Shown here: one piece after another, positions 8,307 through 17,132 of the stretch
Position numbering within the stretch: the stretch's first letter is position 1
How the letters are laid out: each line of letters begins with the position of its first letter
Assembly: GCA_036337295.1 (NCBI GenBank)
Contig: JAYZEN010000011.1
Coordinates: 62,001-126,000, forward strand
Reading direction: 5' to 3'
Origin: Ketobacter sp036337295
Lineage (GTDB): Bacteria; Pseudomonadota; Gammaproteobacteria; Pseudomonadales; Ketobacteraceae
Length of the DNA: 64,000 bases
Notes under the pieces: generated by a model
What the model saw: the letters and a program-made list of their open reading frames with translations, nothing else
Databases searched by the model: none
What the model was told of the DNA's origin: nothing
Position numbers and translations under genes: made by a program

Positions 8307-9115
8307 TGCTGAGCCTGGCGCGTGATCTCACCCACTTCCCAGGTGCGTTGCTCCCACTGGCGCACGGGCCATATTCCATAAACACTGTTGCAAAAAAACC
8401 ATTCGTCAGCAAGTTGGATATCCCGGAACGTGACGTTGCCGACATCGACACGATAGCCATTCCGGTCAAACTGCTCCAGCAGCCAGCGGCGCATGGTCCC
8501 CGCCACACCGCAGCGCGCAAGATCCGGGGTGAACAGCTGACCCTGGCGCACCAGAAACAGATTGCTGAAAACCCCCTCGATCACATTGCCCTGGTAGTCC
8601 CGCATCAGCCCCTCCTGATGCGTATCCACCCACTCCTGCCGGGCCAAAACCTGTTCCAGGCGATTCAGGTGTTTCAAACCGGCCAACGCCAGCTGTTCCG
8701 CCAGTGCCTGCTGACAGGAAAACACCGACACCCCGGCTGCAGCGTATTCGGGGGGATAAAGCGGTAAAGGATGCCAGGAAAGGATGCGAGTGGGGCCCTG
8801 CACCTGGGTTGCGCTGTAACCCCGTCCACCCTGCCCCCGGGTTACTGTCCACTTCACCACGCCGGGGCATTGCAGACCGGGGTAACTCTGGACCTCATTG
8901 AGAAGACATTGCCAATCGTGGGAAATCGCCAGCCGCTGCAGCCCCTGCTGCAGGCGTTCAAGGTGAAAGTCGAACAGCGCGGGCCCCGACTGGGTTACCC
9001 GAAGCGTTTCAAACAGCCCGTCACCGTAGGCCAAGCCACGATCGGAAACGGGCACCTCATTAGCAGGTTGCCCGTTGATCCAAGTGGGAACGCTCGCTGC
9101 GACGTGGTCAGACAC
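8279..9115 (-). CDS. pabC: Aminodeoxychorismate lyase
   Basis: I place the start at GTG 9115, which overlaps the fabF stop (GTGTCTGA); the frame extends upstream only as antisense-like noise inside fabF. The 278-residue product is a fold-type IV PLP enzyme: DRGLAYGDGLFETLRV near the N-terminus, the PLP Lys at about 148 (GLKHLNRLEQ), and the EGVFSNLFLV phosphate-binding motif. It converts 4-amino-4-deoxychorismate to p-aminobenzoate and pyruvate for folate synthesis. The length is normal for the family. Confidence 0.92.
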   Translation of the reverse strand: MSDHVAASVPTWINGQPANEVPVSDRGLAYGDGLFETLRVTQSGPALFDFHLERLQQGLQRLAISHDWQCLLNEVQSYPGLQCPGVVKWTVTRGQGGRGYSATQVQGPTRILSWHPLPLYPPEYAAAGVSVFSCQQALAEQLALAGLKHLNRLEQVLARQEWVDTHQEGLMRDYQGNVIEGVFSNLFLVRQGQLFTPDLARCGVAGTMRRWLLEQFDRNGYRVDVGNVTFRDIQLADEWFFCNSVYGIWPVRQWEQRTWEVGEITRQAQQWVKDRWQF

Positions 9116-10343
9116 GCTTGAAGACAAGAGTGCCGTTGGTTCCGCCAAAGCCGAATGAATTGGACACCGCGATCTCGATCTTGCGTTCCTTGGCCGTGTG
9201 CGGCACGTAGTCCAGATCGCAACCGTCGTCGGGATTGTCCAGATTGATGGTGGGGGGAGCCACCTGATCCCGCATGGCCAGCAGGGTAAACACGGCTTCC
9301 ACACCGCCAGCAGCCCCCAACAAATGGCCCACCATGGACTTGGTGGAGCTGACTGACAGTTGGTATGCGTGATCACCGAACACCGACTTGATGGCGTTGG
9401 TTTCCGCAATGTCTCCTGCCTGGGTGGAGGTCCCATGGGCATTCACATAGTCCACTTCCGCACCATTGATGCCGGCGTCGTTGATGGCGTTCAACATGGC
9501 ATCCGCCGCGCCGCGCCCATCTTCAGGGGGCGCAGTAATGTGATGGGCGTCGCTGCTGGCACCAAAGCCGATCAACTCTCCATAAATCTTGGCGCCGCGC
9601 TGCTTGGCATGCTCGTACTCTTCCAGCACCAGCACCCCGGCGCCGTCCGCCAGCACAAACCCGTCACGATCGCGATCCCAGGGGCGACTCGCCGCCTGCG
9701 GGTCGTCATTGCGACTGGACAGAGCCCGTGCCGCCACAAAGCCGGCCATACCCAATGGGGATGAACCACACTCACCGCCACCGGCAACCATCACGTCCAC
9801 ATCGCCGTACTTGATCATGCGGGAGGCGTAACCAATACAATGGGTGGCGGTTGTACAGGCGGTGGTGATCGCCCAGTTCGGGCCCTGCAGGCCGTACATG
9901 ATGGACAGATTGCCAGAGATCATATTGATGATGGAGCCCGGTACCAGGAACGGACTGACCTTGCGCACACCGCCCTTATCCAGCAGCTCTTTGTTGCGCT
10001 CGATGGTTCCGATGCCGCCGATGCCGGAGCCCACTGCGACCCCGATCCGCTTGCGATTGGCATCCGTCACCTCCAGCCCGGAGTCGCGGATAGCCTGGAT
10101 GCTGGCCACCAGTCCGTACTGAATAAATGGATCGATCTTGCGCGCGTCTTTCGCCGACATGTACTCCGTCACGTCCAGACCACGAATCTGGCCGGCGAAC
10201 TTGGTCGCGTAACTGGAGACATCGTAGTTTTCGATTGGGGCTATACCACTCTTTCCTGCCAGCAGACCTTGCCAGGTCTCATCCACGCTGTTACCCAAGG
10301 GGGTAACAGCCCCCATCCCAGTGATCACCACTCTGCGGCTCAC
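9108..10343 (-). CDS. fabF: 3-oxoacyl-[ACP] synthase II
   Basis: A 411-residue condensing enzyme with the Cys-His-His triad in canonical positions: C163 (TACTTATH), H303 (NAHGTST) and H340 (GHLLGAAG). It elongates acyl-ACP and carries out the palmitoleate-to-cis-vaccenate step. It lies 218 bp from acpP with a terminator hairpin in between, so it probably has its own promoter or receives read-through. Translation of pabC is coupled to it. Confidence 0.97.
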   Translation of the reverse strand: MSRRVVITGMGAVTPLGNSVDETWQGLLAGKSGIAPIENYDVSSYATKFAGQIRGLDVTEYMSAKDARKIDPFIQYGLVASIQAIRDSGLEVTDANRKRIGVAVGSGIGGIGTIERNKELLDKGGVRKVSPFLVPGSIINMISGNLSIMYGLQGPNWAITTACTTATHCIGYASRMIKYGDVDVMVAGGGECGSSPLGMAGFVAARALSSRNDDPQAASRPWDRDRDGFVLADGAGVLVLEEYEHAKQRGAKIYGELIGFGASSDAHHITAPPEDGRGAADAMLNAINDAGINGAEVDYVNAHGTSTQAGDIAETNAIKSVFGDHAYQLSVSSTKSMVGHLLGAAGGVEAVFTLLAMRDQVAPPTINLDNPDDGCDLDYVPHTAKERKIEIAVSNSFGFGGTNGTLVFKRV

Positions 10344-10514
10344 AACACTTCCTCCAAACGGCTAATCTGAATCCCAAGTATATCCACCTGGAACGCTAGT
10401 TTACCCTTGTTACATATTTGTTATATAGATGAAATATCTTTCAAAAGATTTCGTAACCAGACATTATCAAACGAGCTGAGCATCCGGCTGGGCGCCTGGG
10501 CCTGAATCAACAGG

Positions 10515-10545
10515 CAAAAAAAAGCCGCTGAAAACAGCGGCTTTA
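10515..10545 (-). terminator. Rho-independent terminator after acpP
   Basis: On the minus strand the stem GCCGCTG/CAGCGGC with a 4-nt loop is flanked by an AAA/TTT extension and followed by a run of eight T. It begins about 20 nt after the acpP stop and would end or attenuate the abundant acpP transcript before fabF. Confidence 0.85.
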
Positions 10546-10561
10546 CGATATCGAGAACAGC

Positions 10562-10798
10562 TTACAGGTTAGCTTGAACGTAATCGATCGCTTCCTGAAC
10601 TTTGGTGATTTTCTCAGCTTCTTCGTCAGGAATCTCAGTTTCGAATTCTTCTTCCAGAGCCATTACCAACTCGACGGTGTCAAGAGAGTCAGCCCCCAGA
10701 TCTTCGACGAAAGAAGCGTCATTAGTGACCTCTTCCAGTTTGACGCCAAGCTGTTCGGCTACGATCTTCTTGACGCGCTCTTCGATATTGCTACTCAT
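10562..10798 (-). CDS. acpP: Acyl carrier protein
   Basis: A 78-residue acidic four-helix ACP with the phosphopantetheine-attachment Ser38 in DLGADSLDTVELV. It carries growing acyl chains for the Fab enzymes and donates to PlsX, which is also encoded here. AGGAG lies upstream of the ATG. The gene is separated from fabG by a structured 136-bp spacer and followed by a strong terminator, consistent with separate high expression. Confidence 0.97.
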   Translation of the reverse strand: MSSNIEERVKKIVAEQLGVKLEEVTNDASFVEDLGADSLDTVELVMALEEEFETEIPDEEAEKITKVQEAIDYVQANL

Positions 10799-10910
10799 TT
10801 GACTCTTATCTCCTGTGCATTGATCCCTATATATATTAGGGTTTTATAGTTTATAAAAGCAGTGTGCCTGTAAAGCCTTCCCCAGAGTGGCTTTGGGCCC
10901 CGGCAGGCAC
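10799..10910 (-). promoter_or_regulatory. Structured fabG-acpP spacer with hairpin and AT-rich dyad
   Basis: A nested hairpin has outer arms GTGCCTG (10864-10870) and CAGGCAC (10904-10910) and inner arms AAAGCC/GGCTTT. Closer to acpP there is an AT-rich stretch with the dyad CCCTAATATATATAGGG and TATAAA-like hexamers. No convincing -35 was found. A dedicated acpP promoter and/or processing site here is an inference. Confidence 0.4.
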
Positions 10911-10934
10911 CATCAAACCAGTGCCGCAACTATA

Positions 10935-11675
10935 TCACATATACATACCGCCATTAACAGGAATTGTTGCCCCTGTAATGTAACCAGATTCTTCACCGGC
11001 GAGGAACGTGACGGTCGCCGCGATCTCCTCCGGCTGCCCCAAACGTCCGACGGGAATTTGGGCCAGCATCAGTTCCTTGTTGGCTTCCGGCAGCTCTTTG
11101 GTCATGTCGGTATCGATAAAACCGGGGGCCACCGCGTTCACGGTGATACTACGGGAACCAATTTCTTTCGCCAGGGAGCGGGTGAAGCCCTCCAGACCGG
11201 ATTTGGCGGCGCTGTAATTCGCTTGCCCCATGTTGCCCATCAGGCCCACCACCGAGCTGATGTTGATGATACGGCCCCAACGGGCTTTGGTCATGCCACG
11301 CAAGCAGGCTTTGCTCATGCGGAACACTGAGGTGAGGTTGGTGTCGATGACCTGATCCCACTCTTCCTCTTTCATCCGCAACATCAGATTGTCCCGCGTG
11401 ATTCCAGCATTGTTCACCAGAATCAGAGGCGCCCCAAACTCCTTCTGGATCTCGTTCATCACCACATCAATGCTGGAGGGATCTGTCACGTTCAGACAAT
11501 ATCCTTTGCCGTTACCCCCGGCTGCGCTGATGTATTCAGATATTTTCCCGGCACCGGATTCCGTGGTCGCGGTTCCCGCCACAACGACGCCCTGCTTGAT
11601 CAGTGATTCAGCGATTGCCCTGCCAATTCCCCGGCTGGCACCGGTTACCAATGCCACTTTACCCTCTAGGGACAT
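10935..11675 (-). CDS. fabG: 3-oxoacyl-[ACP] reductase
   Basis: A 246-residue classical SDR: TGASRGIG (11-18) binds NADPH, NNAG lies at 88-91, and catalytic residues are Ser140/141, Tyr154 and Lys158 (YSAAK). The ARWGRIINISS strand and the C-terminal SGYITGATIPVNGGMYM are typical of FabG. It reduces 3-oxoacyl-ACP in each elongation round. It is placed between fabD and acpP as in most gammaproteobacteria. Confidence 0.96.
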   Translation of the reverse strand: MSLEGKVALVTGASRGIGRAIAESLIKQGVVVAGTATTESGAGKISEYISAAGGNGKGYCLNVTDPSSIDVVMNEIQKEFGAPLILVNNAGITRDNLMLRMKEEEWDQVIDTNLTSVFRMSKACLRGMTKARWGRIINISSVVGLMGNMGQANYSAAKSGLEGFTRSLAKEIGSRSITVNAVAPGFIDTDMTKELPEANKELMLAQIPVGRLGQPEEIAATVTFLAGEESGYITGATIPVNGGMYM

Positions 11676-11706
11676 GTCGCACTCCTTTATCGGTCGTTAT
11701 CGTTAT

Positions 11707-12648
11707 TTATGAATTAATGGAAGCCAGAGTTGCATCGAATCCGGCCTGGTCCTGCAGTGTAAACACATTCAGGCCACGTACAATACGTTTGCTCATGCCA
11801 CACAACACCTTACCCGGTCCGCACTCCACCAGCGAGGTAATACCGGCTTCAGCCATGGTGTTCACCGAAGCCACCCAGAGCACAGGACTGTACAACTGCG
11901 CGATCAGTTTTTCCCGAATCCGGGCCGGGTCCAGCTCAATCTGCGCATCAATATTATTTACCACCGGAATGGCCGGCGCGGAAATCTCCGTAGCACGCAA
12001 CTGTTCTGCCAATTCCTCCGCAGCCGGCCTCATCAGGTCGGAATGACAGGGCACGCTCACCGCCAGGGGCATGGCTTTTTTGGCACCGGCTTCTTTTGCC
12101 AATTCAATGGCCCGGTCCACTGCGGCGGCATGACCAGCAATCACCACTTGACCGGGAGAGTTGAAATTGACGGCCTGCACCACATCACCCTGCGCTGCAT
12201 CACCGCACACCGCGATCGCCTTGTCATCATCCAGTCCCAGCAAGGCAGCCATCTTACCCTGTCCACCCGGGCAGGCATCACGCATCAACTCGCCACGCCG
12301 CTTCACCAGGCTAACACCTTCGCTCAGGGAGATCGCACCGGAGGCAACGTAGGCAGTGTATTCCCCCAGGCTGTGCCCGGCCATCAATGCAGGACGCACC
12401 TCGGTCGCCGCACACCAAGCCCGCCAAGCCGCCAACCCGGCCACAAACATGATGGGCTGGGTCATCTCGGTTTGGGCCAGCAGCGTGTCCGGGCCATTCT
12501 GGGCCAACTGCCACATATCCTGACCAAAGGCTTCGGATGCCTCATCAAAGGTCTGTTTTACCGCGGGATGGGCCAGATTCAAATCAGCCATCATGCCAAC
12601 GGCCTGGGATCCCTGGCCCGGGAAAATAAACGCGAGTTCTTTATTCAT
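11707..12648 (-). CDS. fabD: Malonyl-CoA:ACP transacylase
   Basis: The start is ATG 12648 (MNKELAFIFPGQGSQ); the upstream in-frame extension of 16 codons is non-homologous. A 313-residue protein with the GQGSQ motif, the nucleophile Ser93 in GHSLGEY, and His202. The local motif reads VPCHSDLM where most homologues have VPSHC.LM. It loads malonyl onto ACP to start fatty-acid elongation. Confidence 0.95.
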   Translation of the reverse strand: MNKELAFIFPGQGSQAVGMMADLNLAHPAVKQTFDEASEAFGQDMWQLAQNGPDTLLAQTEMTQPIMFVAGLAAWRAWCAATEVRPALMAGHSLGEYTAYVASGAISLSEGVSLVKRRGELMRDACPGGQGKMAALLGLDDDKAIAVCGDAAQGDVVQAVNFNSPGQVVIAGHAAAVDRAIELAKEAGAKKAMPLAVSVPCHSDLMRPAAEELAEQLRATEISAPAIPVVNNIDAQIELDPARIREKLIAQLYSPVLWVASVNTMAEAGITSLVECGPGKVLCGMSKRIVRGLNVFTLQDQAGFDATLASINS

Positions 12649-12752
12649 GACATACCTTGTATTCAATGGGCAATCAGCCTGCAGAAGATTCGCCAATCAT
12701 AACCGGCATAGGCACGGGCTGCTCATCGGAAAAGTAACAAAATTTGGCAGCA

Positions 12753-13742
12753 TCATCTCAGCAGAGTTTCGATTTTTTCCGGCAATTTCTTATCCACATA
12801 CTGACGGGCCGCCAGTATGGCCTGATTGAATTCAATTGCGTCCGCGTTGCCGTGGCTTTTCACCACCACGCCCCTCAAGCCGACAAATGCGGCCCCGTTG
12901 TAGCCACTGGGATTGATCCGGCTTTCCAGTTTGCGCCACAACGGTGCAACCAGAAGCCCCAATATCCGGCTCCACCAATTGCGGGAAAATTCGCGACGCA
13001 CCTCGGAAATGATGTATCGGGCCAGGCCTTCGATGGTTTTCAATGCCACATTGCCCACAAACCCATCACAGACCACCACATCCACTTTGTCCCGAAACAA
13101 ATCGGAACCTTCCACATAACCCAGGTAATTGAGGGATTGATCTGCACGCAACAGATCGTTGGCGGCTTTCACCTGATCGTTGCCTTTGATTTCTTCGCTG
13201 CCGATATTGAGGAGCGCTACCGACGGTCTGGCACTGCCATCCAGCACCTGGGCCACCGCCTGCCCCATGACAGCGAATTGATACAGCTGCTCTGAATCGC
13301 AACCCACATTGGCGCCCAAATCCAGGACGAAGGTATGCTTGCCATCTTCCCGCGGCAGGGCCGAGATAATGGCGGGACGATCAATGGACTCGGTGGTTTT
13401 GAGAATGTGGCGACTGAGGGCCATGAGCGCACCGGTATTGCCCGCGCTGACACAGCCGTCCGCCCGGCCATCGTGAACCGCACTCAACATCAAACCCATG
13501 GAAGATTGCTTCTTGGTCCGCAACGCGATGGCCGGGGATTCCCCCATGCCAATGCTTTGCTCGCAATGACAGACCGTGAGGCGATCCACGTTGCGTGGCC
13601 CCACGATCGCTTGCAGTTTTTGCTGATCACCAAACAACAAAACCCGCAAGTCCTGCTGCTCTGATAGGGCTCGCAGGACTGCGGGTACTGTTACATCGGG
13701 ACCGAAGTCCCCGCCCATTGCGTCAACCGCAAGGGTAACCAT
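12753..13742 (-). CDS. plsX: Phosphate acyltransferase PlsX
   Basis: A 329-residue protein that converts acyl-ACP to acyl-phosphate for PlsY, the first step of glycerolipid synthesis. Landmarks are the N-terminal VDAMGGDFGPD, a central AGNTGALM, VLDLGANVGC, and CDGFVGNVALKT. The 14-bp gap to rpmF places it in the conserved rpmF-plsX-fab operon that ties lipid synthesis to ribosomal protein expression. Confidence 0.96.
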   Translation of the reverse strand: MVTLAVDAMGGDFGPDVTVPAVLRALSEQQDLRVLLFGDQQKLQAIVGPRNVDRLTVCHCEQSIGMGESPAIALRTKKQSSMGLMLSAVHDGRADGCVSAGNTGALMALSRHILKTTESIDRPAIISALPREDGKHTFVLDLGANVGCDSEQLYQFAVMGQAVAQVLDGSARPSVALLNIGSEEIKGNDQVKAANDLLRADQSLNYLGYVEGSDLFRDKVDVVVCDGFVGNVALKTIEGLARYIISEVRREFSRNWWSRILGLLVAPLWRKLESRINPSGYNGAAFVGLRGVVVKSHGNADAIEFNQAILAARQYVDKKLPEKIETLLR

Positions 13743-13756
13743 ACTAAGGTCTGGGC

Positions 13757-13939
13757 TTACTCGTCGTCTTTGCTGGCGATGACCTGACGACCACGGTAGA
13801 AACCGTCTGGAGTAACGTGATGGCGACGATGAACTTCACCGGTGGTTACGTCTTCAGACAACGTGGGTCGGGACAGGCTGTCGTGAGAACGGCGCATGCC
13901 ACGCTTGGATCGGGTTTTACGGTTCTGTTGAACTGCCAT
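13757..13939 (-). CDS. rpmF: 50S ribosomal protein L32
   Basis: A 60-residue basic protein opening MAVQQNRKTRSKRGMRRSH, the typical L32 N-terminus. No zinc-binding Cys pair is present, so this is the Cys-free form common in gammaproteobacteria. It lies between yceD and plsX. Confidence 0.97.
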   Translation of the reverse strand: MAVQQNRKTRSKRGMRRSHDSLSRPTLSEDVTTGEVHRRHHVTPDGFYRGRQVIASKDDE

Positions 13940-13967
13940 TGTTATGCTCCTGAGTTAGAACTTTATC

Positions 13968-14492
13968 TTAATCGGGTTTGTTCGTTTTACCCTTGAGCTG
14001 TTCCAGAACAGCAAACGGGTTGGGCTTTTCTTCTACGGCTGCCTCGGCGGCCTCTTTCCCCTCATAAGGATAGGGTTCGCAGGCTGAGTGATAGGCAACA
14101 ATGGGCAGCGCCAAAATCAATTCCTGTTCGAGCAACTCTGCCAGGGGAATCTCCTCTTCCTCAAGCATAAACGGCTCAAGGCTTTCCGGCAGTTCCGCCA
14201 TCTGGGTTTCCGTTTGCACGAACCCCAGCGCAATCTTCACTTCGACCCGTACATCCACCGGCTCCAGACAGCGCTGGCATACCAGCTTCACGTCAGCACT
14301 TGCGCTGCCATGCAATTCCGGCCGGGCCTGCTCCATCTTCAGGGCAAGGTCCGCTTCGACGCGGCCCTGGTCGGAGACACAATCTGCTGCCAGATTAACC
14401 AGCTGCTTAAGTGGCATAAACCCGATCAGCTTGCCTTCCTGTCGGGCAAGTTTCACCGGTTTGATGGTTGTGGGCAGTGGGTGCTCAAACAT
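13968..14492 (-). CDS. yceD: YceD/DUF177 family 23S rRNA accumulation protein
   Basis: A 174-residue acidic protein with the DUF177 CQRC motif in VCQRCLEPVDV, followed by the LELEQELILALP-like region and a PY-rich tail. In E. coli YceD is required for normal 23S rRNA accumulation. It is the first gene of the minus-strand rpmF-plsX-fab block. A near-consensus promoter ends only nine bases before its ATG, so the message may carry almost no leader. Confidence 0.9.
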   Translation of the reverse strand: MFEHPLPTTIKPVKLARQEGKLIGFMPLKQLVNLAADCVSDQGRVEADLALKMEQARPELHGSASADVKLVCQRCLEPVDVRVEVKIALGFVQTETQMAELPESLEPFMLEEEEIPLAELLEQELILALPIVAYHSACEPYPYEGKEAAEAAVEEKPNPFAVLEQLKGKTNKPD

Positions 14493-14501
14493 AAGCGCGC
14501 A

Positions 14502-14530
14502 ATTCTATGGTCAGTACCGCACTCTGTCAA
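14502..14530 (-). promoter_or_regulatory. Sigma70 promoter for yceD-rpmF-plsX-fab block
   Basis: On the minus strand: -35 TTGACA (14530-14525), an exact 17-bp spacer, and -10 TAGAAT (14507-14502). The predicted transcription start is at about 14495, three bases before the yceD ATG (14492). Confidence 0.8.
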
Positions 14531-14697
14531 AGGCTTTAACAGGCTTTTTTCAACTGGATCAGGCATTTTGGCTATGGGATCATGAAGCCCCCGCAAATCC
14601 CGACCAACACACACCCTTATTGGCTTAGGTTTTGCCCAGCATCGAGTTTAACCTTCTGTTATTTAGGCTGTTATTCAAACAGCTTTCGGAGAGAACA

Positions 14698-15276
14698 GTG
14701 AGACAGATTATCTTGGGGTCCAGCTCCCCTTTTCGCCGGGAATTATTGTGCAAGCTTATCGCCGACTTTGAAACCTGCTCACCGGACATTGACGAAACCC
14801 CCACTCCCGGCGAACGGCCTGAGCAACTGGTAGCTCGCCTGGCCCGACAAAAGGCCGAAGCCGTCGCTGCCCGATACCCCGAGGCGCTGATCATCGCCAG
14901 TGACCAGGTCTCTGTTCTGCATGGAAAGATCAACGGCAAACCCGGGTCCATGGAACCGGCCATTCAGCAATTGAAAGCCAGCAGTGGAAACACGGTCACG
15001 TTTTTTACCAGCCTCTGTCTTTATGATGCAACAACAGGCCAAAGCCAATCTGTGGTAGAGCCTTTCTACGTCCACTTCCGGGAGCTGAACGAGGATGAAA
15101 TCCGGCGTTACCTCGAAAAAGAGACGCCCTTTAACTGCGCAGGAAGCTTTAAATCAGAAGGCCTGGGAATAACCTTATTCAAGAAATTGGAAGGGGATGA
15201 TCCTAACGCGTTGATTGGCTTACCCCTAATAAAATTAGCTGAAATGTTGCGGCAACAAGGTATACAAATTCCGTAA
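14698..15276 (+). CDS. maf: Maf/YceF-like nucleotide pyrophosphatase
   Basis: The start is GTG 14698: GGAGAG lies just upstream and VRQIILGSSSPFRRELL is the true family N-terminus; in-frame ATG-like starts further up add non-homologous residues. The 192-residue product has the SSSPFRR substrate loop, EKAEAVA-type helix, SDQV in place of the usual catalytic TDQ/SDQ segment, and the NCAGSFKSEGLG motif. This pattern fits the YceF (7-methyl-GTP pyrophosphatase) subgroup. It is divergent from yceD, as in E. coli. Confidence 0.88.
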   Translation: MRQIILGSSSPFRRELLCKLIADFETCSPDIDETPTPGERPEQLVARLARQKAEAVAARYPEALIIASDQVSVLHGKINGKPGSMEPAIQQLKASSGNTVTFFTSLCLYDATTGQSQSVVEPFYVHFRELNEDEIRRYLEKETPFNCAGSFKSEGLGITLFKKLEGDDPNALIGLPLIKLAEMLRQQGIQIP

Positions 15277-15390
15277 TTTTTTTTGCCAAATTCTGAACAA
15301 ATTTCATCGGGCGTCTACACTTATATTGTTAGGTGCTACGGCGTGCGTGAGCTGTAAGTCGCGCACCCTGTGATACGAGGCAAAAAACAG

Positions 15391-16029
15391 ATGGCCGATG
15401 ATATTCAAATAAACAAACCAAGACGCCGAAATACCAAAGAGAAGATTATTGACGAAGCTGAGGCACTGGCTGCGTTGCATGGTATCGAGCATTTAAAATT
15501 GCAGGACGTAGCGGACAAGATCGGTATAAAACTGCCGTCAGTCTACGCTCACTTCAGCGGCCGGGAAGACATTCTCGCTGCCATGGGTGGTCGTATCAGC
15601 AAGGGCTTCACGCAGCTCTATGTGGCGAAAGCGGGGGAATCCCCCATCGAGACACTGAAACGCGGTGCCCAGGAAATGCTGATGTTATTGGGCGATCATC
15701 CAGCCTACTTTCGCCTCATGTTGCGCGACCAGTCTGTGCCGCTGGGTTACGATCCGCTGAATCACCGGGCTGCTGTCAATCAGAACTTCAGCCTGCCCTC
15801 CGAGATCAATGACATGCATACCCGCGTGCAAAACCTGATCGACCGCCACTGCGGAGACGACAGTAAAATCACCGCACCAGATTTTACCGCCTGCCTGCAC
15901 GGATTTATGCTGATGCGCCTGAGCTGGTTGCCCACCCGCAATGATGAGAACGGCAATGTCTATCTTGAATACCATTCCATGCAATCCACCGTGGACACCA
16001 TCATCAACCGCTTGTTAAACGTAAACTGA
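15391..16029 (+). CDS. TetR/AcrR family transcriptional regulator
   Basis: I chose ATG 15391 (MADDIQINKPRRRN), with GAGG 11 nt upstream; a GTG at 15370 is the alternative. The 212-residue protein has an N-terminal HTH (LQDVADKIGIKLPSVYAHFSGREDIL) and a C-terminal helical ligand domain resembling TetR_C WHG-type regions. The target is unknown, and neither neighbour (maf, sppA-like) is an obvious regulon member. It is followed by a bidirectional terminator. Confidence 0.85.
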   Translation: MADDIQINKPRRRNTKEKIIDEAEALAALHGIEHLKLQDVADKIGIKLPSVYAHFSGREDILAAMGGRISKGFTQLYVAKAGESPIETLKRGAQEMLMLLGDHPAYFRLMLRDQSVPLGYDPLNHRAAVNQNFSLPSEINDMHTRVQNLIDRHCGDDSKITAPDFTACLHGFMLMRLSWLPTRNDENGNVYLEYHSMQSTVDTIINRLLNVN

Positions 16030-16061
16030 CACGAGCAGAAACAAACAAAAAGAAACACATA

Positions 16062-16091
16062 AAAAAAGGCGCGGTAATCTGCGCCTTTTTT
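16062..16091. terminator. Bidirectional rho-independent terminator
   Basis: Stem AAAAAAGGCGC/GCGCCTTTTTT with an 8-nt loop, A-run on one side and T-run on the other. It lies between the convergent TetR (plus) and SppA-like (minus) genes. Confidence 0.85.
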
Positions 16092-16113
16092 GTGGATCGG
16101 GTTTTCGATCAAG

Positions 16114-17121
16114 CTATTTCAGCGAGACTGTACCAATACCCAGCGTCGCCATCACACGGTCTGCCATGGAGACACCCAAGCGACCGGTGAACGCTTCCAA
16201 CGGGCTCACCCGGGGAGTGTAGTCCACCATCTTCTCTTCACCGATAATTTCCCGAGCCACCTGCCCCGGACTGGCCAACCCATCGACCAAGCCCAGCTCC
16301 AGTGCCTGGCGTCCAGACCAGAACAGCCCGGAGAACACCATATCATCGTCCTTGATGCGATCACCGCGACCTTCTTTCACCGCATCAATAAATTGTTGAT
16401 GCACATCTGCCAGAATGCCGGCAAAAAATTCCTTCTGCTTGGGATCTTCCGGCTGGAACGGATCCAGCATGGCCTTGTTGGTACCGGAGGTATAAACGCG
16501 GCGCTCCACGCCCAATTTTTCCATCGTCCCTACGAAACCAAACCCGTCACTGACCACACCAATGGACCCCACCAGGCTGGCGGGATCAGCATAGATTTCG
16601 TCGGCCGAGGCGGCAATATAGTAAGCACCGGAAGCACCCAGATCTGTGATCACGGCATAGACCTTCTTCCCGGGATACTCTTTCTTCAGACGCTGCACTT
16701 CCCGGTAGACCAGGCCGGACTGAACCGGGCTGCCACCCGGGCTGTTGACCCGCAGGATAATCCCCTTGGAATGCTCCGCCTTGAAAGCGTCACGAAGTCC
16801 TGCCACCAATCGGTCTGCGCTGGCTTCGGTGTCGTCCGCAATCATGCCTTTCAGGTCTACCAACGCAACATGAGGCGCACTGACACTGATACCGGAAGAC
16901 CCCCACATTCCGGGATTGAACATCATCAACACCACAAACAAATACAGGAATGTGAGGGACTTGAAAAAGATGCCCCAACGACGGGCTTTGCGGTGTTCAT
17001 CCTGGGAGGACATCACCATTTTTTCAATCAGCTTCCACTCTTTGCTGGAGCGTGGCCGATTGAAACGCCCCCGCTCATTGCGCTGTTGATAGTTTTTATT
17101 GCTGTTTTGATCTTCTGTCAT
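16114..17121 (-). CDS. sppA: S49 family signal-peptide-peptidase-like membrane protease (SppA-type)
   Basis: A 335-residue single-domain S49 peptidase. The Arg/Asn-rich cytoplasmic N-terminus is followed by one membrane helix (about 53-70). The catalytic dyad is Ser164 (DLGASGAYY) and Lys216 (SGTNKAMLDPF), with the oxyanion-loop VNSPGGSP at 125-132. It is about half the size of E. coli SppA (67K), which carries a duplicated domain, so it belongs to the short form that works as an oligomer. It probably degrades cleaved signal peptides in the membrane. The HAD gene begins a few bases upstream in the same direction. Confidence 0.88.
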   Translation of the reverse strand: MTEDQNSNKNYQQRNERGRFNRPRSSKEWKLIEKMVMSSQDEHRKARRWGIFFKSLTFLYLFVVLMMFNPGMWGSSGISVSAPHVALVDLKGMIADDTEASADRLVAGLRDAFKAEHSKGIILRVNSPGGSPVQSGLVYREVQRLKKEYPGKKVYAVITDLGASGAYYIAASADEIYADPASLVGSIGVVSDGFGFVGTMEKLGVERRVYTSGTNKAMLDPFQPEDPKQKEFFAGILADVHQQFIDAVKEGRGDRIKDDDMVFSGLFWSGRQALELGLVDGLASPGQVAREIIGEEKMVDYTPRVSPLEAFTGRLGVSMADRVMATLGIGTVSLK

Positions 17122-17132
17122 GAAAGTTTCCC

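Noticed and set aside
9116..9442. Long N-terminal extension of pabC
   Set aside because: It lies out of frame inside fabF; family homology begins at the GTG at 9115 that overlaps the fabF stop.
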